A DNA stretch of 5,986 nucleotides from Roseovarius sp. (lineage in GTDB: Bacteria > Pseudomonadota > Alphaproteobacteria > Rhodobacterales > Rhodobacteraceae). The stretch is taken from the NCBI GenBank assembly GCA_023260815.1, contig JALQUE010000380.1, positions 1 through 5,986 of the forward strand, written 5' to 3'. Below are positions 1 to 5,669 of this stretch, piece by piece. The translations under genes and the position numbers were made by a program. Numbering within the stretch: position 1 is the first letter of the stretch; each line of letters begins with the position of its first letter. Under the pieces are notes generated by a model, which saw nothing but the letters and a program-made list of their open reading frames with translations, ran no database searches and was not told the DNA's origin.

Positions 1-12
1 ATCCCGGGGGGT

Positions 13-32
13 CCGGGGGGCTGGCCCCCCGG
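13..32 (-). terminator. G/C-only hairpin downstream of the dehydratase operon, possible terminator
   Basis: Downstream of the last gene of the minus-strand operon there is a perfect 8-bp inverted repeat, CCGGGGGG and CCCCCCGG, around a 4-base CTGG loop. A second CCCGGGGGG copy at 3-11 could compete for the same partner strand. A weaker 5-bp stem (GCGCC/GGCGC) lies between this hairpin and the stop codon. No T-tract follows on the minus strand, where the next bases are ACCCCCCGGG, so it is not a canonical intrinsic terminator. It could be a pause, RNA 3'-end stabiliser or Rho-assisted site. The region 1-69 holds nothing else that I can see. Confidence 0.4.
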
Positions 33-69
33 CGCCTGCCCGGCGCGTGACCCCGCGGACAGTCTCGCC

Positions 70-1053
70 TCAGGCGTCGCCGTGCCGCTCCAGCGCATGG
101 CGGAACATCGCCGCATCGACATTGCCGCCGGTGATCACGCAGATCACCGCATCGCCCTCGACAGCGTCGGGCCTCAGCAGGGCCGCCGCCAGCGCCACCG
201 CGCCGCCCGGCTCGGCCACCAGCTTGAGGCGCGAAAACGCCAGCGCCATCGCCTGCAACGCCTCGTCCTCGCGCACCACCAATCCAGGCCCGCACAACCG
301 CTGCAGGATCGGAAAGGTCAGATCGCCGGGGCGCGGCGTCACGATCGCATCGCAGATGCCCCCCGCGACCTGTGCATTCTCCACGATCCGGCCCTCCGTC
401 AACGACCGCGCCACATCGTCGAAGCCCTCCGGCTCGCAGGGCCGCGCGCGCAGCCCCGGCGCCTCGGCCTCCAGCGCCAGCGCAATCCCCGAGGTCAGCC
501 CCCCACCGCCACAACAGACCAGCACATCGGCCTGCGCCACACCGGCCTGCCTTGCCTGTTCGGCGATCTCCAGCCCGCAGGTGCCTTGCCCCGCGATCAC
601 CTGCGGATCGTCATAGGGCTTGATCAGCGTCAGGCCGCGCGCCTCGGTCAGCGCCGCACCGATCTCCTCGCGGCTCTCGCCGCCCGCGCGATCATACAGC
701 ACCACCTCCGCGCCAAGCGCGCGTGTGTTGTCGATCTTCATCCGGGGCGCGTCGGCGGGCATGATGATCACCGCCGGCACGCCGAATTCGCGCGCCGCCA
801 GCGCCACGCCCTGCGCATGATTGCCGCTGGAAAAGGCGATCACGCCGCGCGCCCGCAGCGCAGGGTCCAGCGCCGACACCGCCGACCGCCCGCCGCGATA
901 CTTGAAACTGCCGGTATGCTGCAGGCATTCGGGCTTGATCAGCACCCGCCGGCCCGCGATCTCGTCCAGAAATGGCGACGACAGCAGCGGCGTGCGCCGC
1001 ACATGCCCTTCAAGCCTTGCGGCCGCGGCGCGGATCATGTCGATATCGCTCAT
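70..1053 (-). CDS. PLP-dependent threonine/serine dehydratase or serine racemase-like enzyme
   Basis: This 327-residue fold-type II PLP enzyme probably deaminates L-threonine/L-serine (or a hydroxyaspartate) to the 2-oxo acid, or racemises serine. The Schiff-base lysine is K51 in TGSFKYRG, the substrate loop is SSGNHAQG (75-82), and the phosphate-binding glycine loop is CGGGGLTSG (181-189). EPGGAVALAA lies near the C-terminus. No C-terminal ACT domain follows, so it is not the feedback-inhibited biosynthetic IlvA form. S76 sits where human serine racemase has its catalytic Ser84 (alanine in typical dehydratases). E207 and D213 in CEPEGFDD match the serine-racemase divalent-metal site. These favour the serine racemase/hydroxyaspartate dehydratase branch, but substrate cannot be decided from sequence. 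The start at 1053 is chosen because its ATG overlaps the upstream hydrolase stop (ATGA), indicating translational coupling; the open frame extends further upstream only inside that gene. Confidence 0.9.
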   Translation of the reverse strand: MSDIDMIRAAAARLEGHVRRTPLLSSPFLDEIAGRRVLIKPECLQHTGSFKYRGGRSAVSALDPALRARGVIAFSSGNHAQGVALAAREFGVPAVIIMPADAPRMKIDNTRALGAEVVLYDRAGGESREEIGAALTEARGLTLIKPYDDPQVIAGQGTCGLEIAEQARQAGVAQADVLVCCGGGGLTSGIALALEAEAPGLRARPCEPEGFDDVARSLTEGRIVENAQVAGGICDAIVTPRPGDLTFPILQRLCGPGLVVREDEALQAMALAFSRLKLVAEPGGAVALAAALLRPDAVEGDAVICVITGGNVDAAMFRHALERHGDA

Positions 1054-1889
1054 CTCGCGTGCTCCAGAACGGCGCGGATCGCGCGCAGGCTTTCGTCCTC
1101 GTCCAGAAACGGCACATGGCCCCGGTCCGGCACGGTTTGCGCGATCACGCCGGGATGGCGCGCAACCATCTTCTCCAGTGTCTCGCGGCTCAGAAGGTCC
1201 GAATTTGCGCCCCGGATCACCGCCAGCGGCGTGTCTTTCAGATGGTCGAACAGCGTCCACAGGTCCGGGCCTTCGCCCGCCCCGGCCTGTCCCACCAGCG
1301 CGCGCCGCAGATCGGGGTCATAGCGCAGCGCAAGCCCGCCCTCGGGGCGCTCTGCGAACATCGCCTCGGCCTGCGCGCGCCAGCGCGTCAGCGGCACGCC
1401 GGGGAAATCGCGGGCGTGGACGGCTTTCAGCCGCTCGGCGGCGGCGTCCAGATCGGCCAGATCCGGTGTCTTGCCGACATACTCCATGATCCGGGTGATC
1501 CCCTCGGCGCTGACCTCGGGGCCGATATCGTTCAGCACCACGCCCGCCAGCCTGTCGGCATGGCTCAGCGACAGCGCCATCGCGATCAGCCCGCCGCGCG
1601 ATGTGCCGATCACCACGACCCGGCCCAGCCCCAGATGATCCAGCAGTTCCAACACATCCTGCGCCTCGCGCACGATGTTGTAATTCATGCAATCCGTGTC
1701 CCGGTCCGACAGCCCGCGCCCCCGGTAATCCATCCGGATCAGGCGGCAGTCCCGCAGATGCGGCGCAAGGAAATCGAAATCGCGGGAATTCCGCGTCAGC
1801 CCCGCAAGGCACAGCACCGCGGTGCCGCCCGCATCGCCCTCGTCCTCGTAATGCAGCGCCAGCCCGTCGCTGGTGGTGAACCGCGCCAT
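1050..1889 (-). CDS. alpha/beta hydrolase fold protein
   Basis: A 279-residue single-domain alpha/beta hydrolase, a typical size for the family and with no signal peptide, so probably cytoplasmic. After the N-terminal beta strands come the oxyanion-region LCLAGLTRNSRDF (about 26-38) and DYRGRGLSD (54-62). The nucleophile elbow is GTSRGG with S97. D231 in ANSDLL is the likely acid and H258 in DRGHVPFLDE the catalytic histidine, so the triad looks complete. A serine nucleophile argues for an esterase, lactonase or similar, and against a haloalkane dehalogenase, which uses aspartate there. The substrate is unknown. The start MARFTTSDG lies 2 bp after the dehalogenase stop, and its own stop overlaps the dehydratase start, so it is the middle gene of a three-gene operon. 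The frame can be read further upstream, but that would run into the dehalogenase gene. Confidence 0.9.
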   Translation of the reverse strand: MARFTTSDGLALHYEDEGDAGGTAVLCLAGLTRNSRDFDFLAPHLRDCRLIRMDYRGRGLSDRDTDCMNYNIVREAQDVLELLDHLGLGRVVVIGTSRGGLIAMALSLSHADRLAGVVLNDIGPEVSAEGITRIMEYVGKTPDLADLDAAAERLKAVHARDFPGVPLTRWRAQAEAMFAERPEGGLALRYDPDLRRALVGQAGAGEGPDLWTLFDHLKDTPLAVIRGANSDLLSRETLEKMVARHPGVIAQTVPDRGHVPFLDEDESLRAIRAVLEHAR

Positions 1890-1891
1890 GC

Positions 1892-2578
1892 TCAGCCCGC
1901 CGTCAGCTTGGGAATGTCGGTCAGATCTTGCAGGATGTGATGCGGACGGGCGGGCAGGCGGTCCACCGGATCGCCCGCGCGGTTGACCCATGCGGTGTCA
2001 AAGCCATAGCCCGCCGCCGCCGCCGCATCCCAGCCGTTCGACGACACGAACAGAACCTCCCCCGGTGCGCAGCCGAACCGCGCGCCCACCATGTCATAGA
2101 CCGCCGCCGCCGGCTTGAAGACGCCCACCGCCTCGACCGACAGCACATCATCCAGCAGATCGCCGATCCCCGCCGAGGCGACAGCGCCCTGCAGCATCCC
2201 CGGCGATCCGTTCGACAGGATCGCCGTGGCTTTGCCCTGCATCTTCAGCGCGCTCAGCATCTCGGGCACCTCCGGATAGGCCGCCAGCTGGTGATAAAGC
2301 TGCAGCAGGCGGTCGCGCAGGTCTGCGTCATCCTGCAGCCCGCTGGCCTCCAGCGCATAGTCCAGCCCGTCTTGCGTGACATCCCAGAAATCGGTGTGCT
2401 GAGCCATCACCGCGCGCAGCCAGGTGTATTGCAATTGCTTCAGGCGCCAGGTTTCGGCGATTTTCGGCCAATGCTCTGCGAAACGCTCGCGGCCCGGCTC
2501 ATTGGCGGCGATCCTTGCCGCGGCGGCCACATCGAAAAGCGTGCCGTAAGCGTCGAATATGCAGGTTGTGATGGCCAT
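1892..2578 (-). CDS. type II (S)-2-haloacid dehalogenase, HAD superfamily
   Basis: A 228-residue HAD-superfamily protein of the L-2-haloacid dehalogenase type, which hydrolyses (S)-2-haloalkanoates such as L-2-chloropropionate to (R)-2-hydroxy acids through an aspartyl ester. The nucleophile D9 lies in FDAYGTLFD with T13. The other residues of the classical L-DEX active site all have counterparts: R45 (WRLKQLQYTWLR), S122 and N123 (ILSNGSPGML), K155 and Y161 (VFKPAAAVY), and S179, N181 and D184 (SSNGWDAA). The complete set separates it from generic HAD phosphatases. It is the first gene of the operon. The start MAITTCIFDAYG is chosen because GGAGG lies 4 bases before it; an ATG at 2611 in frame would add 11 residues not expected for the family. 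Real halogenated substrates are not certain, since such enzymes are common in marine alphaproteobacteria without known haloacid growth. Confidence 0.92.
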   Translation of the reverse strand: MAITTCIFDAYGTLFDVAAAARIAANEPGRERFAEHWPKIAETWRLKQLQYTWLRAVMAQHTDFWDVTQDGLDYALEASGLQDDADLRDRLLQLYHQLAAYPEVPEMLSALKMQGKATAILSNGSPGMLQGAVASAGIGDLLDDVLSVEAVGVFKPAAAVYDMVGARFGCAPGEVLFVSSNGWDAAAAAGYGFDTAWVNRAGDPVDRLPARPHHILQDLTDIPKLTAG

Positions 2579-2781
2579 GAATCCTCCGATCTTGCGCACC
2601 GAGACTGGCATGGATCGCCCGGCGCTGAAAGCCCATCTGTTCGTCTTGCCAAAGGATCAGCAGATGGTTTGCAATCCGCGGCGCGAGTCACTAGGCTTGA
2701 CAGCGATACGCACAAGCACCTGCGCCAGATGCGCGGCCTTGCAAACCCACCCCCCCCTGAACAGATCAGATTGGAAAACGC
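2579..2781. promoter_or_regulatory. Divergent intergenic region between the dehalogenase operon and the FKBP gene
   Basis: This 203-bp gap separates two diverging transcripts and must hold both promoters. Visible elements are the dehalogenase ribosome binding site, an inverted repeat (CCATCTG at 2633-2639 and CAGATGG at 2661-2667, 21 bases apart), and a TTGACA hexamer at 2697-2702 that could be a plus-strand -35 box. No good TATAAT-like -10 sits 16-18 bases after that hexamer, so the promoter is only tentative. Two TTGCAA hexamers occur at 2669-2674 and 2739-2744. A run of eight C lies at 2750-2757, 24 bases before the FKBP start. I see no RNA gene or plausible coding frame here. Confidence 0.45.
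2583..2587 (-). promoter_or_regulatory. Ribosome binding site of the dehalogenase gene
   Basis: GGAGG on the minus strand, 4 bases before the ATG at 2578. It decides the start of the dehalogenase over the in-frame ATG at 2611. Confidence 0.75.
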
Positions 2782-3210
2782 ATGACGCAAGTCAAAGAGG
2801 GCGATACCGTCCGCATTCACTACACCGGCACCTTGACCGATGGCGCCACCTTCGACAGCTCCGAAGGCCGCGATCCGCTGGAATTCACCGTCGGCTCCGG
2901 GCAGATCATTCCCGGTCTCGATCAGGCGCTCCCCGGCATGGCCGTGGGCGACAAGAAAACCGTCGAAGTGCCCGCCGATGAGGCCTATGGACAGCCCGAC
3001 CCCAACGCCCGTCAGGCCGTGCCCCGCGCCGACATTCCCGCCGACATCCCGCTTGATCTGGGCACCCAGCTTCAGGTTCAGACCCCGCAGGGGCAGGTGA
3101 TGCCGGTGACCGTGATCGACGTGACCGAAGAACAGGTGACGCTCGACGCCAACCACCCGCTCGCCGGCAAGGATCTGACCTTCGCCATCGAACTGGTCGA
3201 GATCGCCTGA
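2782..3210 (+). CDS. SlyD-like FKBP-type peptidyl-prolyl cis-trans isomerase
   Basis: A 142-residue cytoplasmic prolyl isomerase and probable folding chaperone. The FKBP core begins with EGDTVRIHYTGTLTDGATFDSS (6-27), with Y14, F24 and D25 as expected pocket residues, then PLEFTVGSGQIIPGLDQALPGM (32-53), and closes with DLTFAIELVEI (131-141). Residues about 70-125 form the insert-in-flap chaperone domain that marks the SlyD group, ending in the diagnostic NHPLAGKDL. The protein stops directly after the last FKBP strand: the His/Cys-rich nickel-binding tail of E. coli SlyD is absent, so a role in hydrogenase nickel delivery is not supported. There is no signal peptide. The ribosome binding site is weak (GGAAAA, 2773-2778). 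It appears monocistronic, with its own terminator 33 bases after the stop. Confidence 0.92.
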   Translation: MTQVKEGDTVRIHYTGTLTDGATFDSSEGRDPLEFTVGSGQIIPGLDQALPGMAVGDKKTVEVPADEAYGQPDPNARQAVPRADIPADIPLDLGTQLQVQTPQGQVMPVTVIDVTEEQVTLDANHPLAGKDLTFAIELVEIA

Positions 3211-3242
3211 GCCGGCGCAGGCCCGGACCTGTGCTGTTCACC

Positions 3243-3274
3243 GGCGCGCGCAAGCCCCTTGCGCGCGCCATTTT
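3243..3274 (+). terminator. Intrinsic terminator of the FKBP gene
   Basis: A perfect 12-bp stem, GGCGCGCGCAAG and CTTGCGCGCGCC, closes on a 3-base CCC loop and is followed by ATTTTC, giving a short T-tract at 3271-3274. It begins 33 bases after the FKBP stop codon. The very stable stem plus T-run is a textbook Rho-independent terminator on the plus strand and isolates this gene from the next. Confidence 0.85.
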
Positions 3275-3394
3275 CGTGCCGGGGACAGGCCGCCGCCTCT
3301 TGCCTGTGCCGCGCAAGCCATTTTGAAAACACAGGCTGGCGCCACACCCTCGCACCGGGCTACCCTATCCCGGCACCCAGCCGGAGAGCCTGCC

Positions 3395-4006
3395 ATGACC
3401 TCGCCCACCGAAACCCTGCTCGCCCGCATCCGCGACCTTCAGGATGAGCTCGAGCAAGACCTCCGCCGCCGCAGCGAGGCGTTTCGCTACAGGCTCGAAA
3501 ACGGCCGCGTGGTGTTCGAGGAAGGCATCCGCGCGCGCCACCGCGAATTTCGCGTCAGGCTCTCGACCTTCCTGCGTGGCACGCGCCCGATGGTGGTGCT
3601 GACCGCGCCGGTGATCTACAGTCTGATCGTGCCCTTCGTGCTGCTCGATCTGCTGGTGTCGCTCTATCAGGCGGTGTGTTTCCCGGTTTACGGCATCGAC
3701 AAGGTGCGGCGCCGCGATTTCATCCGGATCGACCGCCACCACCTGGCCTATCTCAACGCCCTGCAAAAACTGAACTGCGTCTATTGCGGCTATTGCAACG
3801 GGCTGCTCGGCTATGTCCAGGAGGTCGCGGGCCGCACCGAAGCCTATTGGTGCCCGATCAAGCACGCCGCCCGCGTCGGCGCCTATCACGGCTATTACGC
3901 GCAATTCGTCGATTACGGCGATGCCGAAGGGTTCGAGGCTGGTCTGGATGCGTCGCGCCGGCGTGTCACCCGTCCGGGCCTGTCGGGCATTCGTCCCGGC
4001 GCCTGA
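3395..4006 (+). CDS. Conserved membrane-associated protein of unknown function with CxxCxxC motif
   Basis: A 203-residue protein that I cannot assign a function. Residues 1-60 are strongly charged and probably helical (RIRDLQDELEQDLRRRSEAF), possibly a coiled coil. Residues 66-96 are hydrophobic (MVVLTAPVIYSLIVPFVLLDLLVSLYQAVCF) and can form one long or two short membrane helices. The second half carries KLNCVYCGYCNG with C128, C131 and C134, then YWCPIKHA with C153 and H157, a spacing compatible with metal, Fe-S or haem binding or redox disulfides. I recall similar uncharacterised proteins in Rhodobacterales, which is memory, not a search. The start at 3395 is chosen over an in-frame ATG at 3323 because GGAGAG lies at 3383-3388, six bases before it, and the extension reads through low-complexity upstream sequence. 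It is a single gene, convergent with the oxidoreductase. Confidence 0.85.
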   Translation: MTSPTETLLARIRDLQDELEQDLRRRSEAFRYRLENGRVVFEEGIRARHREFRVRLSTFLRGTRPMVVLTAPVIYSLIVPFVLLDLLVSLYQAVCFPVYGIDKVRRRDFIRIDRHHLAYLNALQKLNCVYCGYCNGLLGYVQEVAGRTEAYWCPIKHAARVGAYHGYYAQFVDYGDAEGFEAGLDASRRRVTRPGLSGIRPGA

Positions 4007-4035
4007 GCCGTCCGCCCGCGCCCGCCTGACCGCCG

Positions 4036-5025
4036 TCAGCCCAGATCCAGAAGCACCGCGCCCGCGCGCCCCGGCGTCATAACCGCATCCTGTGCCTCGG
4101 CGCAGGCCTCCAGCGGATATTGCGCGCCGATCGCGGGCGTCAGCGCGCCGCGCTCCAGCGCCTCGTGCAGCTTGGTGATGATCGCCTGCCGCTCGGGCCA
4201 GGGCAGGATATAGATGAGCGTGATGTCGATCTTCAGCGCCTTGAACAGATAGGGGCCAAAGGGCAGGGCAGGGGCCATGTCCTTGCCCGATCCATAGGCC
4301 GCGATCGTGCCAAGCGGCGCCATCACCTGCGCCAGCAGTGCGGCATTCGCGCCGAATTCCACCTCGATGGCGCGCGCGACGCCCTTGCCCCCGGTGGCCT
4401 CCATGATCTTGGCGGCCAGATCGGGATCGGCATAGTCGAACACATGCGCGGCCCCGGCGTTGCGCACCCGGTCCATGCCCGTGGCCGAGCAGGTGGCGAT
4501 CACCTCCGCCCCGGCCCAGGCCGCCAGTTGCACCGCGTTATGCCCCACAGCGCCCGCGCCGCCGGAAATCAGCAGCGGCTTGCCCGCCACATCACCGCCG
4601 CCAAACACCGTCTGGCAGGCGGTCAGGCCCGGAATGCCCAAGGTCGCGCCGGTCTCAAGGCTGACCGCGTCGGGCAGGCGAACCGCTTGCGCGTCGGGCA
4701 GGGCGATATATTCGGCGGCGGTGCCGCAGGCGCGCTGCCACTGGCCGTTCCAGATCCAGACGCGCGCGCCGATCCGGGCCCGGTCCACACCATCGCCCAC
4801 CGCCTCGATGACGCCCGCGCCATCGGAATGGGGGATGATTCGATCAAAGGGCGGTTTCGTGACGCCGGGGCGCCCGCCCGCGCGGGCCTTTGCATCCGAC
4901 GGGTTCACCCCGGAAAACGCCAGCCTGACCAGCACCTCGCCCGGTCCGGGCGTGGGCGTTGCGACCTGCTCCAGCGCCAGCACATCATGGGCCGGCCCGA
5001 ATTGCGAATAGCTCACCGCGCGCAT
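4036..5025 (-). CDS. Zinc-free MDR-family NAD(P)H:quinone oxidoreductase
   Basis: A 329-residue medium-chain dehydrogenase/reductase of the quinone oxidoreductase (zeta-crystallin-like) type, expected to reduce quinones or enones with NADPH in the cytoplasm. The N-terminal GroES-like domain covers about 1-120 (GVNPSDAKAR at 39-48, IIPHSDGAGVIEAVG at 63-77). The Rossmann nucleotide loop is GGAGAVGHNAVQLA (155-168). The cysteine ligands of the catalytic zinc and the four-cysteine structural zinc lobe of alcohol dehydrogenases are absent, which places it in the QOR group. The exact substrate is unknown. Start choice: two in-frame ATGs lie six bases apart (5031 and 5025); the AAAGG just upstream has better spacing to 5025, and MRAV is the usual family beginning. 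It lies 49 bp downstream of irr in the same direction and could be partly co-transcribed with it. The 29-bp gap to the convergent gene has no clear terminator. Confidence 0.9.
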   Translation of the reverse strand: MRAVSYSQFGPAHDVLALEQVATPTPGPGEVLVRLAFSGVNPSDAKARAGGRPGVTKPPFDRIIPHSDGAGVIEAVGDGVDRARIGARVWIWNGQWQRACGTAAEYIALPDAQAVRLPDAVSLETGATLGIPGLTACQTVFGGGDVAGKPLLISGGAGAVGHNAVQLAAWAGAEVIATCSATGMDRVRNAGAAHVFDYADPDLAAKIMEATGGKGVARAIEVEFGANAALLAQVMAPLGTIAAYGSGKDMAPALPFGPYLFKALKIDITLIYILPWPERQAIITKLHEALERGALTPAIGAQYPLEACAEAQDAVMTPGRAGAVLLDLG

Positions 5026-5074
5026 CGGCATCCTTTCCCCGACCATCCGGCCCGGTCTGTCATTATGTCGGGTC

Positions 5075-5494
5075 TCAGCGTTTGCGCCGCAGACGGATCA
5101 CCACATCGACACTGGCGATCTCGGCGCCTTCGGGCGCTTCGGGCAATTGCGAGATCTGCAGCTGTTCCGATGGCGCATCGGTCAGCCGATTCTCGTCTTC
5201 CCAGAAGAAATGCGGGTGGTCATGCGTGTTGGTGTCGAAATAGCTTTTCGAGCCATCCACCGTCACTTCCTGAATCAAACCGGCATCGCAAAAGGCCCGC
5301 AGCGTGTTGTAGACCGTGGCCAGCGACACCCGCTCCCCGCGCTTCTGCGCTTCGGCAAAAAGGCTTTCGGCGGTGACGTGGCGATGCTGCCCATCGCCCA
5401 CCAACATTGCGGCCAGCGCCATGCGCTGCCGTGTCGGTCGCAGGCCGGCATCTGTCAGCCACCTGGTCTCCCGGCCGGTTGTTTGATGGGTCAT
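5075..5494 (-). CDS. irr: Irr, Fur-family iron/haem response regulator
   Basis: A 139-residue Fur-superfamily transcription factor, best read as Irr, the haem-status-sensing regulator of iron homeostasis in alphaproteobacteria. The winged-helix domain has LRPTRQRMALAAML (18-31), H37/H39 in HRHVTAESLF, and the recognition region VSLATVYNTLRAF (56-68). The dimerisation half holds the Irr-typical THDHPHFF (90-97), with the HxH motif implicated in haem or metal binding. It has one cysteine (C69) and lacks the paired CxxC zinc motifs of Fur, Zur and PerR. The N-terminal GCP haem-regulatory motif of Bradyrhizobium Irr is also missing, as in several other Irr proteins. GAGG lies 5 bases before the ATG. 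It is divergent from fabA, which supports the assignment. Fur or PerR is possible but less likely. Confidence 0.88.
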   Translation of the reverse strand: MTHQTTGRETRWLTDAGLRPTRQRMALAAMLVGDGQHRHVTAESLFAEAQKRGERVSLATVYNTLRAFCDAGLIQEVTVDGSKSYFDTNTHDHPHFFWEDENRLTDAPSEQLQISQLPEAPEGAEIASVDVVIRLRRKR

Positions 5495-5523
5495 GTAAGC
5501 CTCAATTCTTCGCGTTACTGCAG

Positions 5524-5549
5524 AATATAGGGCGGCAGCCCCCTATATT
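5524..5549. promoter_or_regulatory. Perfect 9-8-9 palindrome, candidate operator over the irr promoter
   Basis: AATATAGGG (5524-5532) and CCCTATATT (5541-5549) are exact reverse complements separated by 8 bases. The element runs from the end of the irr -35 box through the whole -10 box, so a bound protein would block irr transcription. Autoregulation by Irr, or control by another iron regulator, is the natural inference. The sequence does not match the ICE consensus for Irr as I remember it (TTTAGAA-like half-sites), so the binding protein is not identified. Confidence 0.55.
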
Positions 5550-5553
5550 TCAA
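5524..5553 (-). promoter_or_regulatory. Predicted irr promoter (sigma70-type)
   Basis: On the minus strand a -35 box TTGAAA (5553-5548) and a -10 box TATATT (5529-5524) are separated by 18 bases, each matching five of six consensus positions. A start site near 5517 would give a leader of roughly 23 bases containing the GAGG ribosome binding site (5503-5500). It is the best promoter in the window. Confidence 0.65.
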
Positions 5554-5625
5554 ATAAATTCCATCACCCCGCGACGCAGTCACGCGGGTCTGACAGGCTT
5601 GCAACGGGCTTTGGCCCGGTGATAC

Positions 5626-5645
5626 AGGGTTTGCAACCGAACCCT
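5626..5645. promoter_or_regulatory. Small inverted repeat upstream of fabA, candidate operator
   Basis: AGGGTT (5626-5631) and AACCCT (5640-5645) are exact reverse complements separated by 8 bases, ending 24 bases before the fabA start. It could be an operator or a leader hairpin. The fabA promoter is not clear: TTGCAA at 5599-5604 with a GATACA-like hexamer at 5621-5626 is a weak candidate. With six-base arms, chance is a real alternative. Confidence 0.3.
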
Positions 5646-5669
5646 AAAGCTACGAAAGGGGCCGCCTGC

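Noticed and set aside
82..1323. Long plus-strand open frame (413 codons) antisense to the dehydratase and hydrolase
   Set aside because: Arg/His/Gln-rich composition with no recognisable motif, opposite two well-supported enzymes; typical high-GC antisense frame.
2579..2611. Upstream start for the haloacid dehalogenase
   Set aside because: The GGAGG at 2583-2587 lies inside this extension and is positioned for the ATG at 2578, and the family normally begins a few residues before the nucleophile aspartate.
1928..2785. Plus-strand open frame (285 codons) opposite the dehalogenase and running into the FKBP start
   Set aside because: Low-complexity shadow of a gene with a complete catalytic residue set; no ribosome binding site or family resemblance.
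3286..3309. ACAGGC/GCCTGT inverted repeat after the FKBP terminator
   Set aside because: Only 6-bp arms with a long loop, directly behind a much stronger terminator; no T-run or gene association.
3323..3370. TTGAAA at 3323-3328 as promoter for the membrane protein gene
   Set aside because: No -10-like hexamer at 16-19 bases; the AT-richer TACCCTAT lies too far downstream.
3323..3394. Earlier in-frame start for the Cys-motif membrane protein
   Set aside because: No ribosome binding site before 3323, whereas GGAGAG precedes the ATG at 3395; the added residues look like translated leader.
4120..5376. Plus-strand open frame (418 codons) spanning oxidoreductase and irr antisense
   Set aside because: Crosses two confident genes and their spacer, with shadow-type composition and no motif.
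2428..5637. TTGCAA hexamers recurring six times in the window as a global regulatory motif
   Set aside because: More than expected for a GC-rich sequence, but two are inside coding regions, the count is small and the hexamer is self-complementary and common; only the pair before fabA is kept as an observation.
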